A DNA stretch of 64,000 nucleotides from Didemnitutus sp041906465. GTDB taxonomy: Bacteria; Verrucomicrobiota; Verrucomicrobiia; Opitutales; Opitutaceae. Numbering within the stretch: the first letter of the stretch is position 1; each line of letters begins with the position of its first letter. The notes under the pieces are model-generated. The model saw nothing but the letters and a program-made list of their open reading frames with translations. It did no database searches and had not been told where the DNA came from. The stretch spans positions 139,584 to 203,583 of the forward strand of contig JAYRJE010000013.1 of the NCBI GenBank assembly GCA_041906465.1, written 5' to 3'. This document shows positions 53,040-62,195 of this stretch, in pieces. The position numbers and the translations under genes are program-made.

Positions 53040-55328
53040 TCACGGCTGCGCGGCCAACCTCAGCAGTTGCCGCGCGTCGTCGCGCGCCGGATCGATCGCG
53101 AGCGCACGTGCCGCCGCAACTTGAGCACCACGGCGGTCTCCCGTTTGCAGCAACACCGTCGCAAGCGCATAAGGATAGTCCGCGATCCTCGGCGCCGCCT
53201 TTTCTGCGGCGCCCAGTGCGGCCACCGCGTCGGCCGCGCGCCGCTGCTGCGCGAGCAGCAAACCGAGGTTATACCACGCGCGGTGCAGCCCCGGCGCGCG
53301 CGCGACCGCCAATCGCAGGTAGCGCTCCGCATCGTCCATTCGGCCGATTTCGGCGAACGCGAGGGCGGCACTCTGCGCCAGCTCACCGTCGTTCGGCGCG
53401 AGATCAGCGCCGCGCGCCAACTGCGCGGCAGCTTCGCCCGTTTTTCCGGCGCTCGCGAGCACGAGGCCGAGCGTCTGCCGCAGACCAGCTGAATTCGCAT
53501 CCCACTCGATCGCCTTGGTCAATTTGGCCTCGGCCTCGTCGAGTCGGCCGCGATTCGCCAAATCTTGCGCAAGCAGAGCCAGCCCGCCGGGCTGATCGAC
53601 ACCGAGCGCGAGATACGCATCGAGTTCGCGCCGCGCGGCCGAGTCCGCGGGCAACTCCCGCGAGAGCGCCCACGCCGTATCCAAACGCACCGACCGCACC
53701 GGATCGCTCAGTAACGGCGTCAGCATCGCCGCCGCATCCGCGCTCCGCCCCACCACGCGCACCGCCGCCGAGCGCACGAGCGGATCGGTATCGCGCAACG
53801 CCTCACGCGCGACCGCCGCGACGCGCGGATCGTTCGCCGCACCCGCAAGCAACTCCAGCATCGTGGCGCGCCACACCGCGATGTCTTCCTTCGGCCAGAG
53901 AGCCAGCAACGCATTGACCGCTTCCGGCCGGCCCGCTTGCGCCGCGACGATGGCGCGCGTGCGGCGGCGCTGGCGGGTGTCCATGCGGTCGCCATACCAC
54001 TTCTCCGCGGCCTCGATGGACCACTCGACCGGTTTGTCCGCGTGACAGCGCGAGCAGGCGTCGGGGATGCCGAGTTCGCGATTCAGAAGCGGATCGGGGA
54101 TCAGGAAGCCGTGATCGTGCCGCGGCGCCCGCTGCATGTAATTCGTCGTCGGCATGTGGCAGGCTACACAGGAGTTGCCAGTGCTGCCTTCCTTGTGGTG
54201 GGAGTGCGCCAGCGGATCGATCGGCGCCGCGCGCACGCCGTTGGACTGCTCGCGTCCCGGTGCGGCGTGACACTGCATACAGAGCTGATTCTGGTCGATC
54301 GGCAGGAGCGTCTTCGTCGTGTGCGGATCGTGACAATCGAAACATGTCACGCCGCCGTGACCGCCCATGCGACTCAACCGAAACGAGGTCCACGTGAAAT
54401 CCTCGTCGCGTTGCTGTCCGTCGGGATAATACGTGTGCGGATCGACCGGCAGCACGAGCCGGTAGTGATCGGCGTAGAGGTCGCCCGGTTGAAAATCGCC
54501 CGTCAGCGGCTCGCCGCGCGCGTGGCAGGTCGCGCACACCTGCATCCACTTCGTGCGGTCGCCAAAGAACGGCGCCGGTTTCGGCGCGCCCGCCGGGCGC
54601 GTGGCATTTTTCGGCAGAAAGCGATGTTCATCGGGCATCGCGCCGTGGCATTGAATGCAGCCCACGCCCTGCTCGACCCAGCTGGAACGATAACTGTCGG
54701 TCGCGGGATCGTAGTTCTTGCGATAGCCCGTCATGTGGCACGGCGCGCACATGGAGTTCCAATTCATCCCGCGCCCGGTCCAATGACCCCACTCGCCCGG
54801 CTGGCGATTCTCGGCGCCGAACACGTTGAACCACTCGCCGCGCTTCACATCGAACGCCATGTCGGTGGGCTGCCAGCGTCCGCGCCCCGTCGCCACCAAC
54901 GGCTGCCAGAGCGGCTTGGCGCCGAGGATAAAATCCGGTGCGTGTTCGCGCATCGTGCCGTCGGGCCGCTTTTCGGTCATCGTCGGCCGTCCGTCGCGCG
55001 AGGCCAACGCGAACCTCGCGCCGCCGTCGGCGATCTCCGACGCGGCCGCGAACGCCGCCGCGTCACGCGCCGGATCGAGCGAGCGATTCGCGAGCGCGTG
55101 ATCCGTGCCCTGCCACGCGCGGAAGATCTCTTCGTGGCACTCGCGGCACGACGCCGACGTCTGCGCCACCGCCGCGGAAACGGGTCGCCGCGCCGCCGGC
55201 GGCTGCGAACGCGAACAACCGCCGAGCGTGCTCGCGAGCATCGCGCCAGCGCCTGCTACGACGGCCACTGCCGACGCGAGAAACCGCGTGCGTATGCGGC
55301 GCGGCCGGGACGACGGTTTCGTTTTCAA
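53040..55328 (-). CDS. octaheme lipoprotein with HEAT and TPR repeats
   Basis: About 762 residues. The N-terminus has an Arg-rich start, a hydrophobic segment and a lipobox-like LGGC (Cys38), so it is probably a lipoprotein. Eight CxxCH heme sites follow in the first half: CRECH, CAPCH, CIQCH, CATCH, CFDCH, CMQCH, CVACH and CSRCH. After the hemes come HEAT-like repeats (VAREALRDTDPLVRSAAVRV) and then at least four TPRs. The architecture recalls respiratory or protein-oxidising multiheme cytochromes. The TTG at 55328 is the best start before the signal; upstream codons are not typical. It is divergent from a sulfatase gene. Confidence 0.8.
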   Translation of the reverse strand: MKTKPSSRPRRIRTRFLASAVAVVAGAGAMLASTLGGCSRSQPPAARRPVSAAVAQTSASCRECHEEIFRAWQGTDHALANRSLDPARDAAAFAAASEIADGGARFALASRDGRPTMTEKRPDGTMREHAPDFILGAKPLWQPLVATGRGRWQPTDMAFDVKRGEWFNVFGAENRQPGEWGHWTGRGMNWNSMCAPCHMTGYRKNYDPATDSYRSSWVEQGVGCIQCHGAMPDEHRFLPKNATRPAGAPKPAPFFGDRTKWMQVCATCHARGEPLTGDFQPGDLYADHYRLVLPVDPHTYYPDGQQRDEDFTWTSFRLSRMGGHGGVTCFDCHDPHTTKTLLPIDQNQLCMQCHAAPGREQSNGVRAAPIDPLAHSHHKEGSTGNSCVACHMPTTNYMQRAPRHDHGFLIPDPLLNRELGIPDACSRCHADKPVEWSIEAAEKWYGDRMDTRQRRRTRAIVAAQAGRPEAVNALLALWPKEDIAVWRATMLELLAGAANDPRVAAVAREALRDTDPLVRSAAVRVVGRSADAAAMLTPLLSDPVRSVRLDTAWALSRELPADSAARRELDAYLALGVDQPGGLALLAQDLANRGRLDEAEAKLTKAIEWDANSAGLRQTLGLVLASAGKTGEAAAQLARGADLAPNDGELAQSAALAFAEIGRMDDAERYLRLAVARAPGLHRAWYNLGLLLAQQRRAADAVAALGAAEKAAPRIADYPYALATVLLQTGDRRGAQVAAARALAIDPARDDARQLLRLAAQP

Positions 55329-55535
55329 GCGGGTGCGACGGCTACTCGCGTTCCCGATCGTAACGCAAACTCCAACTGCTCGAAGCGGCCTTCTTCGCCA
55401 CAGAATCTTTCCGTTGCGGCGATTTTTGAAGCGCAGTTCACTGCCGGCGTCGCGCGCCGCCGCTGGAGCCGTTATGCTCCCGTTTTCGCCACCCCAACCC
55501 CGCTTGCCCGCACGCTGCTTCGCCCGACGCTTTCC

Positions 55536-57167
55536 ATGAAACGTCTCCCGCACTTTCTCCCGCTCGCCCTCGCTGTCGGTTTGCCGTTGCTTTCATGCGC
55601 TGCCGAGCCGGCCACCGCACCGCGACCGACAAAACGTCCGAACATCGTTTTCATTTTCTCCGACGACCACGCCTGGCAGGCGATCAGCGCTTACGGCGAC
55701 GAGCGGAAACTCATCGAGACACCCAACATCGATCGTCTCGCGCGCGAGGGCGTGCGCTTCGACCGCTGCCTCGTGCCCAATCCGCTGTGCGGTCCGAGCC
55801 GCGCCACGATGCTCACGGGACTCTACAACCACGTGAACGGTTTCGTGAACAACTCGAACAAGGTCTTCGACAACACGCAGACCACGTTCCCGAAACTGCT
55901 CCGCGGCGCCGGTTACCAGACCGCCGTGATCGGCAAGTGGCACCTCGAGTCCGACCCGACCGGCTTCGACCACTGGCAAATCCTCCCGGGCCAGGGCGAT
56001 TATTACAACCCGCCGATGATCCGCAACGGCGAGAAAATCACCGAGCCCGGCTACGTCACCGATGTCATCACCGATCGCTCGATCGAATGGCTCGAACACC
56101 GCGACAAATCGAAACCGTTCCTCCTCATGACGCACCACAAGGCGCCGCACCGCGCGTGGCTGCCGGCGCTGCGTCACCTCGCTGCCGACGGCGATCGCCG
56201 CTACGAGGAGCCGACCACGTTATTCGACAACTACGCGGGCCGCGGCGCCGCCGAAACGGGTCAGGACATGATGATCGCGAACACGCTGAGCGACGTGGAT
56301 CTCAAGTTCGCTCCGCCCGCCCGTCTGAACGACGAACAGCGCCGCGAGTGGGACGCCTACTACGGTCCGCGCAACGAGGCATTTCGCGCCGCCAACCTCC
56401 AGGGCCGCGATCTCGTGCGTTGGAAATACCAGCGCTACATGCACGACTATCTCGCTTGCGTCCGCGCGGTCGACGAAGGCGTCGGACGTCTCCTCGACTA
56501 TCTCGATCGCGAGGGCCTCGCCGAAAACACCATCGTCGTTTACTCGTCTGACCAAGGCTTCTTCCTCGGCGAGCACGGCTGGTTCGACAAGCGCTGGATC
56601 TTCGAAGAATCCGCACGCACGCCGCTGCTGGTGCGCTGGCCAGCAGTCGCCAAGCCCGGTCGCACCGTGCGTGACATCGTGTCCAACGTCGATTTCGCCG
56701 AGACGTTCCTCGACGCCGCGGGACTTGCCGTTCCGGCCGAGATGCAGGGCCGCAGCTTCGTGCCGCTGTTGCGCGGGGAACGACCGGCCGACTGGCGCGC
56801 GGCGTTTTATTTCCAGTATTTCGAATATCCAGCGTTCCACCGCGTGCGCCCGCACTACGGCGTCGTCACCGATCGCTACAAGCTCGTGCACTTCCCCGCG
56901 CCGCCCGACGGCAACGGCGAGGACTATTGGGAACTCTTCGACCTCGGCTTCGATCCGCACGAGATGACGAGCGTCTTCGGGCAGGAGCGCTACGCCGGAA
57001 CGCAAAAGGAACTGATGGCCGACCTCTCGCGCCTTCGCCGCGAACTCAAGGTGCCTGAAAAAATCCCGGACGACTGGTTCGGCATCAAAACGCAATACCC
57101 GGCGCATCTTCAGATGGGCAAACCGGCGAACGCTCCAGCGGCAGAAACTCCGCACAAGCAGCCGTGA
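55536..57167 (+). CDS. sulfatase 1 (S1 family), lipoprotein-like
   Basis: A 543-residue sulfatase. The signal region ends in the lipobox LLSC (Cys21), so it may be anchored to a membrane. RPNIVFIFSDDHAWQAISAY begins the domain with Ca-binding Asp43 and Asp44. Cys85 in PLCGPSRATMLTG is the residue converted to formylglycine (C-x-P-x-R). The later GKWHLES, HHKAPH and YSSDQGFFLGEHGWFDKRW blocks are standard. It removes sulfate esters from a sugar chain, and a sulfatase-maturing enzyme is needed but is not in the window. The stop overlaps the next gene's GTG. Confidence 0.9.
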   Translation: MKRLPHFLPLALAVGLPLLSCAAEPATAPRPTKRPNIVFIFSDDHAWQAISAYGDERKLIETPNIDRLAREGVRFDRCLVPNPLCGPSRATMLTGLYNHVNGFVNNSNKVFDNTQTTFPKLLRGAGYQTAVIGKWHLESDPTGFDHWQILPGQGDYYNPPMIRNGEKITEPGYVTDVITDRSIEWLEHRDKSKPFLLMTHHKAPHRAWLPALRHLAADGDRRYEEPTTLFDNYAGRGAAETGQDMMIANTLSDVDLKFAPPARLNDEQRREWDAYYGPRNEAFRAANLQGRDLVRWKYQRYMHDYLACVRAVDEGVGRLLDYLDREGLAENTIVVYSSDQGFFLGEHGWFDKRWIFEESARTPLLVRWPAVAKPGRTVRDIVSNVDFAETFLDAAGLAVPAEMQGRSFVPLLRGERPADWRAAFYFQYFEYPAFHRVRPHYGVVTDRYKLVHFPAPPDGNGEDYWELFDLGFDPHEMTSVFGQERYAGTQKELMADLSRLRRELKVPEKIPDDWFGIKTQYPAHLQMGKPANAPAAETPHKQP

Positions 57168-58261
57168 ACGCATCTGGTGCGACTCCCTGTTCCACGACCA
57201 CCGCGCTCACTCTCACGCGCGCGGAACTCTACGCCCGCGTCTGGGCGACGCCGATGCAGCGCCTCGCCGCCGAGTTCGGCGTGAGCGACGTCGCCATCGC
57301 GAAACTCTGCCACCGGCGCAATGTCCCGCGGCCCCCGCCCGGCTATTGGGCCAAGCGCGCGGCCGGGCACGCGGTGGAGCCACCGCCTTTGCCGCCCGCC
57401 CAGCCCGGGCAGGACCGGGTGGTCGTATTTCGCCGTGCGACCATTTCCACGATGTCGCACGAAACAACGGCAACGCCCGCGATGCTGCACCCGATCGCAG
57501 AGCGCGTGAGCCGATGCCTGTCGCGCTACAAAGCTCGCGCCTATGGACTCGTCCTGGTGAGCGAGCCCGATCTCCCGCGCGTGCTCGCGTCGCCCGCGCA
57601 AGCGGGACGCATCGCCGCGTTTTTGCATGAGCTGCTCGAGGCCGCAGCCGCACACGACATCTGCTTCCGCGCCGGCGAGTCGTCTATCGCCACCTTTCAG
57701 CGCGCGGATCGATCGGCATCGCTCCGCATCGAAGAAACGTTGCAATGCGATACGTCCGCGGCGCGCACGCTGCGTCTTCCGAGCGGCCGCCTCGTCGTCA
57801 CTCTCCGCGGTCCCGGCGGCGCACGGCGCGATGTCACGCGCTGGGAAGAATCGGACTCGCTGACGCTCTCGCGCATCGGCGAACTCGTGCTCGAGTTGCT
57901 GAACGCGAAACTCGCGCCGCCGCGCGTCGCACCCGCGCCGGTCGCGCCCGCGGCGATATTTCCCCGACGTGCCGTCTTCAATAACCCCGCACCGACGCGG
58001 CTGCTCCGCGAGGCCCGGCGATGGGAGACATTCGCACTGCTCGAGCGCTTTGTGGCCGCGTGCGAAAACCGCTGGGCGAGCGATGCGTCGGGGCTGACTC
58101 CCGCCCGCGACGCGTGGCTCGCGTGGGCAAAAGGCACGGTGCAGGCCCTCTCGCCGTTCACAAATCATCCCGCCGATGAAGACCTGCGGAATGACGCCAT
58201 CCCTTCTTCGTCCGCGCTCTTCGTCACCGCAGCCACCGCCTTGCGCCGGCACTCGGGTTGA
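57164..58261 (+). CDS. hypothetical protein with N-terminal HTH-like domain
   Basis: A 365-residue cytoplasmic protein beginning at a GTG that overlaps the sulfatase stop. Its N-terminus (TRAELYARVWATPMQRLAAE, then FGVSDVAIAKLCHRRNVPRP, then PPGYWAK) is a conserved block that I have seen in uncharacterised proteins and that resembles a helix-turn-helix. The rest has no known motif (LEAAAAHDICFRAG, RIEETLQCDT). It may regulate the sulfatase genes or bind nucleic acid. The function is not established. Confidence 0.68.
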   Translation: MNASGATPCSTTTALTLTRAELYARVWATPMQRLAAEFGVSDVAIAKLCHRRNVPRPPPGYWAKRAAGHAVEPPPLPPAQPGQDRVVVFRRATISTMSHETTATPAMLHPIAERVSRCLSRYKARAYGLVLVSEPDLPRVLASPAQAGRIAAFLHELLEAAAAHDICFRAGESSIATFQRADRSASLRIEETLQCDTSAARTLRLPSGRLVVTLRGPGGARRDVTRWEESDSLTLSRIGELVLELLNAKLAPPRVAPAPVAPAAIFPRRAVFNNPAPTRLLREARRWETFALLERFVAACENRWASDASGLTPARDAWLAWAKGTVQALSPFTNHPADEDLRNDAIPSSSALFVTAATALRRHSG

Positions 58262-58282
58262 GCCGACCACCCTGCATCTCGC

Positions 58283-60709
58283 ATGTTCGCCCCCACCTCT
58301 CCCGCCGCTGCTTCACCGGGCTTCTCCGCGCCGCCGCGTTGCGGCTACCGCGCCGCGCTCTTCGACCTCGACGGCGTGCTCGTCGACACCGCGGCGTTCC
58401 ACTACCGCGCGTGGCGCCGTCTCGCGCAGGAACTCGGTTTCGATTTTTCCGAAGCGGCGAATGAAGCGCTGAAGGGCGTGAGCCGTCAGGAGTCCTTGGA
58501 AATCCTCCTGCGTCACGGCGGCCGCACCGCCAGCGCCACCGAGAAGGCGGCCATGGCCCACCGGAAAAACCGCTGGTATCAGGAACTGCTCGGCGAATTG
58601 GTTCCCGACAGCGCCTTACCCGGTGCCCGCGCGTGCCTCGTGGAACTCCGCCGCCGCGGCGTGAAGATCGCCCTTGGCTCCGCGAGCCGCAACGCCGCTT
58701 TCGTCCTCCAGCGTCTCGACATCGCGCACCTGTTCGACGCCGTCATCGACGGCACGTGCATCTCGGCGTCGAAGCCGGACCCCGAAGTCTTCCTGCTCGG
58801 CGCGCGCGCTCTCGGAGTCGCGCCGACGGATTGCGTGGTGTTCGAGGACGCCGCCGCCGGGATCGTCGCCGCCAAACGCGCGGGCATGTTCGCCGTGGGC
58901 ATCGGTCACGCCGCCGGGCTCGACGGCGCGGATGTCGTCGTGCCCGGCCTGGCTCATTTTTCCATGAACGACCTGTTTCCGCCCGCCCCCATGGTCGCGG
59001 CGCCGAAGATCGATTTCGCCGCCAAGCCCTTTCATCTCACGTCTGAGGACATCGACTGGGTCTGCACCACCCACGCGGCGATGTCGGTGGACGAAAAGCT
59101 CGGCCAGCTTTTCTGTCTCGTGGTCCGCGAGGACGAAACCGAAGCCTCCCTCGACCGCACGTTCGACGTGCTCAAGCCCGGTGGCTTCATGCTGCGTCCG
59201 CGCAAAGGCGAAGTCGCCCAGCGCCTGCACCGCCACTTGCAGTCGCGCTCGAAGGTCCCACTGCTTCTCGCCGCCAATCTCGAGCAAGGCGGTATCGGCA
59301 TCGCAGACGACGGCACGCGCTTCTCCGCGCCGCTCGGCGTCGCGGCGACCGACGACGAGGAACACGCCTATCGCCTCGGTCTCGTGTGCGGTCGCGAAGG
59401 CCGCGCGGTCGGGTGCAACTGGGCTTTCGCACCGGTCGCCGACATCGATTTCAACTGCCAGAACCCGATCACCAACATCCGCACCTTCGGCTCAGATCCC
59501 GCCCGCGTGTCGCGGATGATGCGCGCCGTTCTCCGCGGCTTGCACGAGGAAGGGCTGGCGGCCTCGGTGAAACACTGGCCCGGCGACGGCGTCGACGCGC
59601 GCGACCAGCATCTGCACGCCACCGTCAATAACCTCAGCGTCGACGACTGGGAGCGCACCTACGGCGAAGTCTACCGCGCGGCCATCGACACTGGGGCAGC
59701 GACGATCATGGCCGCGCACATCGCGCTTCCGGCCTACTCGCGCCACTTCTCGCCCGGTCTCGCAGACGCGCAGATTCTCCCTTCGACGCTGTCGCCGGAA
59801 CTGAACCGCCACCTGTTGCGCGGCCAACTCGGCTTCAACGGCCTGATCGTCACCGACGCCACCAACATGGTCGGCATGACCACCTCGATGCCGCGCCGCC
59901 GCGCTGTGCCGACGGCGATCGAGATCGGCTGCGACATGTTTCTGTTCACGGTCGACCTGAAAGAAGACCTCGCGTTCATGCGCGAGGGCTTGCGCGACGG
60001 CTTGCTCAGCGAACGCCGCCTCGACGAAGCCGTGCTCCGCATCCTCGCGCTCAAAGCCTCGCTCGGTCTGCACCGTCAACAGCGGGATGGCACACTCGTG
60101 CCGCCGCCGGAGGCGCTCTCTGTATTGCGCTGCGCCGAACACGAGCGTTGGGCGCGCGAGTGCGCCGACCGCGCGGTCACGCTCGTGAAGGACACGCAGC
60201 ATCTGCTGCCGCTCTCGCCCGAGCGTCATCGCCGCGTGCTCATTCACGTGCTCGGTGACAAAGGAGGCTACCTCGACAACGGCGGCGGCAACGCCGCGCG
60301 CTTCGTCGAACGGTTGCGCACCGCCGGCTGTGTCGTCGAGATTTTCGATCCCGCCGCGCCGGCGAACGCCGCGCTGAAATCCAGTGCCGCCATGCGCGCC
60401 GCCCACGACCTTGTGATCTATTTCGCCAGCCTGAAGACCGCGAGCAACCAAACCGTCGTGCGTCTAAATTGGGGGCTGCGTCTCGCCTTCGACGCACCAC
60501 GCTACGTCACCGAAGTGCCCACGCTCTTCATCTCCATCGACAATCCCTACCACCTCCAGGACGTGCCGCAGGTGAAGACATTCATCAATGGCTACACCAG
60601 CAACGGCTACGTCGTCGACGCGATCGTCGAAAAACTCTTCGGCTGCTCGCCCTTCACCGGCATCAACCCGATCGATCCGTTCTGCGGCTACTGGGACGCC
60701 AAACTCTAG
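58283..60709 (+). CDS. HAD beta-phosphoglucomutase-like/GH3 fusion
   Basis: An 808-residue two-domain protein. Residues 20-230 form a HAD phosphomutase of the beta-phosphoglucomutase type: LFDLDGVLVDT (Asp28, Asp30), GSASRN (132-137), Lys164 in SASKPDPEVF, and FEDAAAG (Asp189). Residues 250-808 are a GH3 domain with KHWPGDGVDARDQHLH (Lys430, His431, dyad Asp441/His443) and nucleophile Asp525 in VTDATNM. Fusion of a sugar-phosphate mutase to a GH3 suggests that the GH3 part may work as a phosphorylase making a sugar-1-phosphate for the mutase, although this is inference. The start GTG/ATG lies near 58283 and follows the hypothetical gene by 21 bases. Confidence 0.85.
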   Translation: MFAPTSPAAASPGFSAPPRCGYRAALFDLDGVLVDTAAFHYRAWRRLAQELGFDFSEAANEALKGVSRQESLEILLRHGGRTASATEKAAMAHRKNRWYQELLGELVPDSALPGARACLVELRRRGVKIALGSASRNAAFVLQRLDIAHLFDAVIDGTCISASKPDPEVFLLGARALGVAPTDCVVFEDAAAGIVAAKRAGMFAVGIGHAAGLDGADVVVPGLAHFSMNDLFPPAPMVAAPKIDFAAKPFHLTSEDIDWVCTTHAAMSVDEKLGQLFCLVVREDETEASLDRTFDVLKPGGFMLRPRKGEVAQRLHRHLQSRSKVPLLLAANLEQGGIGIADDGTRFSAPLGVAATDDEEHAYRLGLVCGREGRAVGCNWAFAPVADIDFNCQNPITNIRTFGSDPARVSRMMRAVLRGLHEEGLAASVKHWPGDGVDARDQHLHATVNNLSVDDWERTYGEVYRAAIDTGAATIMAAHIALPAYSRHFSPGLADAQILPSTLSPELNRHLLRGQLGFNGLIVTDATNMVGMTTSMPRRRAVPTAIEIGCDMFLFTVDLKEDLAFMREGLRDGLLSERRLDEAVLRILALKASLGLHRQQRDGTLVPPPEALSVLRCAEHERWARECADRAVTLVKDTQHLLPLSPERHRRVLIHVLGDKGGYLDNGGGNAARFVERLRTAGCVVEIFDPAAPANAALKSSAAMRAAHDLVIYFASLKTASNQTVVRLNWGLRLAFDAPRYVTEVPTLFISIDNPYHLQDVPQVKTFINGYTSNGYVVDAIVEKLFGCSPFTGINPIDPFCGYWDAKL

Positions 60710-60727
60710 CCCCGACTCCATCCCGCG

Positions 60728-62194
60728 ATGAAAATCCTGCTTTCGCTCGTTCTCGTCGGTGCCGCCTCATTCCTTTCCGCCGCCGCGCAACCCGCCGCAC
60801 CTGCTCCGCGGAGTCCAAACGTTCTGCTCATCATGTCGGATGACCTGAACAACAACCTCGGGACCTACGGACATCCCTTGGTCAAGTCGCCCAACCTCGA
60901 CCGCCTCGCGCAGCGCGGCGTGCGCTTCGACCGCGCCTACTGCCAGTTTCCGCTCTGCAACCCGAGCCGCGCCTCGATGCTCTCCGGGCTCCGGCCGGAC
61001 CAGATCAAAATCTACGACCTCGACACGCACTTCCGCTCCACCACGCCCGATGTCGTCACGCTGCCCCAGCTGTTCCGGCGCCACGGCTACGAAGCGGTCC
61101 GCATCGGCAAGATCTATCACTACGGCGTCCCCTCCGAGATCGGCTCGCCCGGCGCCGACGACCCGAGTTCTTGGGATAGGACCGTCAATCCATTCGGACG
61201 CGATACGGAGAACAAAGACCAGCTCATCAACTTCACGCCGCAGGTCCCCATCGGCGGCGCGCTCGCCTACCGCATCGACGACGGCCCCGACGAGGAACAG
61301 ACCGACGGTTGGGTCGCCACGATGGCGATGCGCGAGCTAGCGCGCTTCAAAACCTCCGGTCAGCCGTTCTTCCTCGGCGTCGGCTTCTACCGCCCGCACC
61401 TGCCGTTCGTCGCACCGAAGAAATACTTCGACCTCTACCCGCTCGACGCGATTCCCGCGCCCGCTGATCCGACCGAGAGCCTGCGGAACGTGCCGGCGCC
61501 GGCGTTCGGCACCCCGCTGTTCGCCGGCCTCACGCCGGAGCAGCAGCGCCTCATCATCCGCGGCTACTACGCCGCGATCTCCTTCGTCGACGCGCAGGTC
61601 GGCCGCGTGCTCGACGAACTCGAACGCCTCGGCCTTGCCGACAACACGATCGTGGTCTTCGTCAGCGATCACGGCTTCCTGCTCGGCGAACACGGCCAGT
61701 GGTGGAAGCAACGTCTCTTCGAGGAGTCCATCCGCACGCCCCTCATCATTGCCGCCCCCGGTCGCGCTCGCGGCGTGGCGCCGCATCCGGTCGAGTTCGT
61801 CGACCTCTACCCGACCCTCACCGAACTCGCACGCCTCCCCGCGCCCGCCGGCCTCGCCGGCCGCAGCCTCGTGCCGCTCCTCACGCGCCCCGACACACCG
61901 TGGCCGCACGCCGCATTCTCCCAGACGGCCTCCGGCACCGCGATCCGCACGGACCGTTGGGCCTATCACGAATGGGGCGCCGCCGGCGCCGACGGCAAAG
62001 AACTCTACGACCACGCCAACGATCCCGCCGAGCAGCGCAACCTCGCGAGCGATCCCGCCTACGCGTCCGTCGTCGCAGAACTGGCCGCGCAGCTCCACGC
62101 CACGCTGCCGCCGCGTCCCGCGCTGCCCCGACCCGAACGACGGCCGTGGTTTCCGAAGCGTTCGCCCGGCTACATCCCCGCCGAGAACAAATGA
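60728..62194 (+). CDS. sulfatase 2, iduronate-2-sulfatase-like
   Basis: A 488-residue sulfatase with a signal peptide (MKILLSLVLVGAASFLSAAA). Cys77 in PLCNPSRASMLSGLRP is the formylglycine site, and the CNPSR form with IGKIYHYG resembles iduronate-2-sulfatase-like enzymes. FYRPHLPFVAPKKYFDLYP and SDHGFLLGEHGQWWK are further family blocks. It acts on sulfated uronate or similar sugars, though the true substrate is unknown. It starts 18 bases after the fusion gene. Confidence 0.9.
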   Translation: MKILLSLVLVGAASFLSAAAQPAAPAPRSPNVLLIMSDDLNNNLGTYGHPLVKSPNLDRLAQRGVRFDRAYCQFPLCNPSRASMLSGLRPDQIKIYDLDTHFRSTTPDVVTLPQLFRRHGYEAVRIGKIYHYGVPSEIGSPGADDPSSWDRTVNPFGRDTENKDQLINFTPQVPIGGALAYRIDDGPDEEQTDGWVATMAMRELARFKTSGQPFFLGVGFYRPHLPFVAPKKYFDLYPLDAIPAPADPTESLRNVPAPAFGTPLFAGLTPEQQRLIIRGYYAAISFVDAQVGRVLDELERLGLADNTIVVFVSDHGFLLGEHGQWWKQRLFEESIRTPLIIAAPGRARGVAPHPVEFVDLYPTLTELARLPAPAGLAGRSLVPLLTRPDTPWPHAAFSQTASGTAIRTDRWAYHEWGAAGADGKELYDHANDPAEQRNLASDPAYASVVAELAAQLHATLPPRPALPRPERRPWFPKRSPGYIPAENK

Positions 62195-62195
62195 A

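Noticed and set aside
53937..55535. long N-terminal extension of sulfatase 1
   Set aside because: It lies opposite the cytochrome gene, and a signal peptide begins at 55536.
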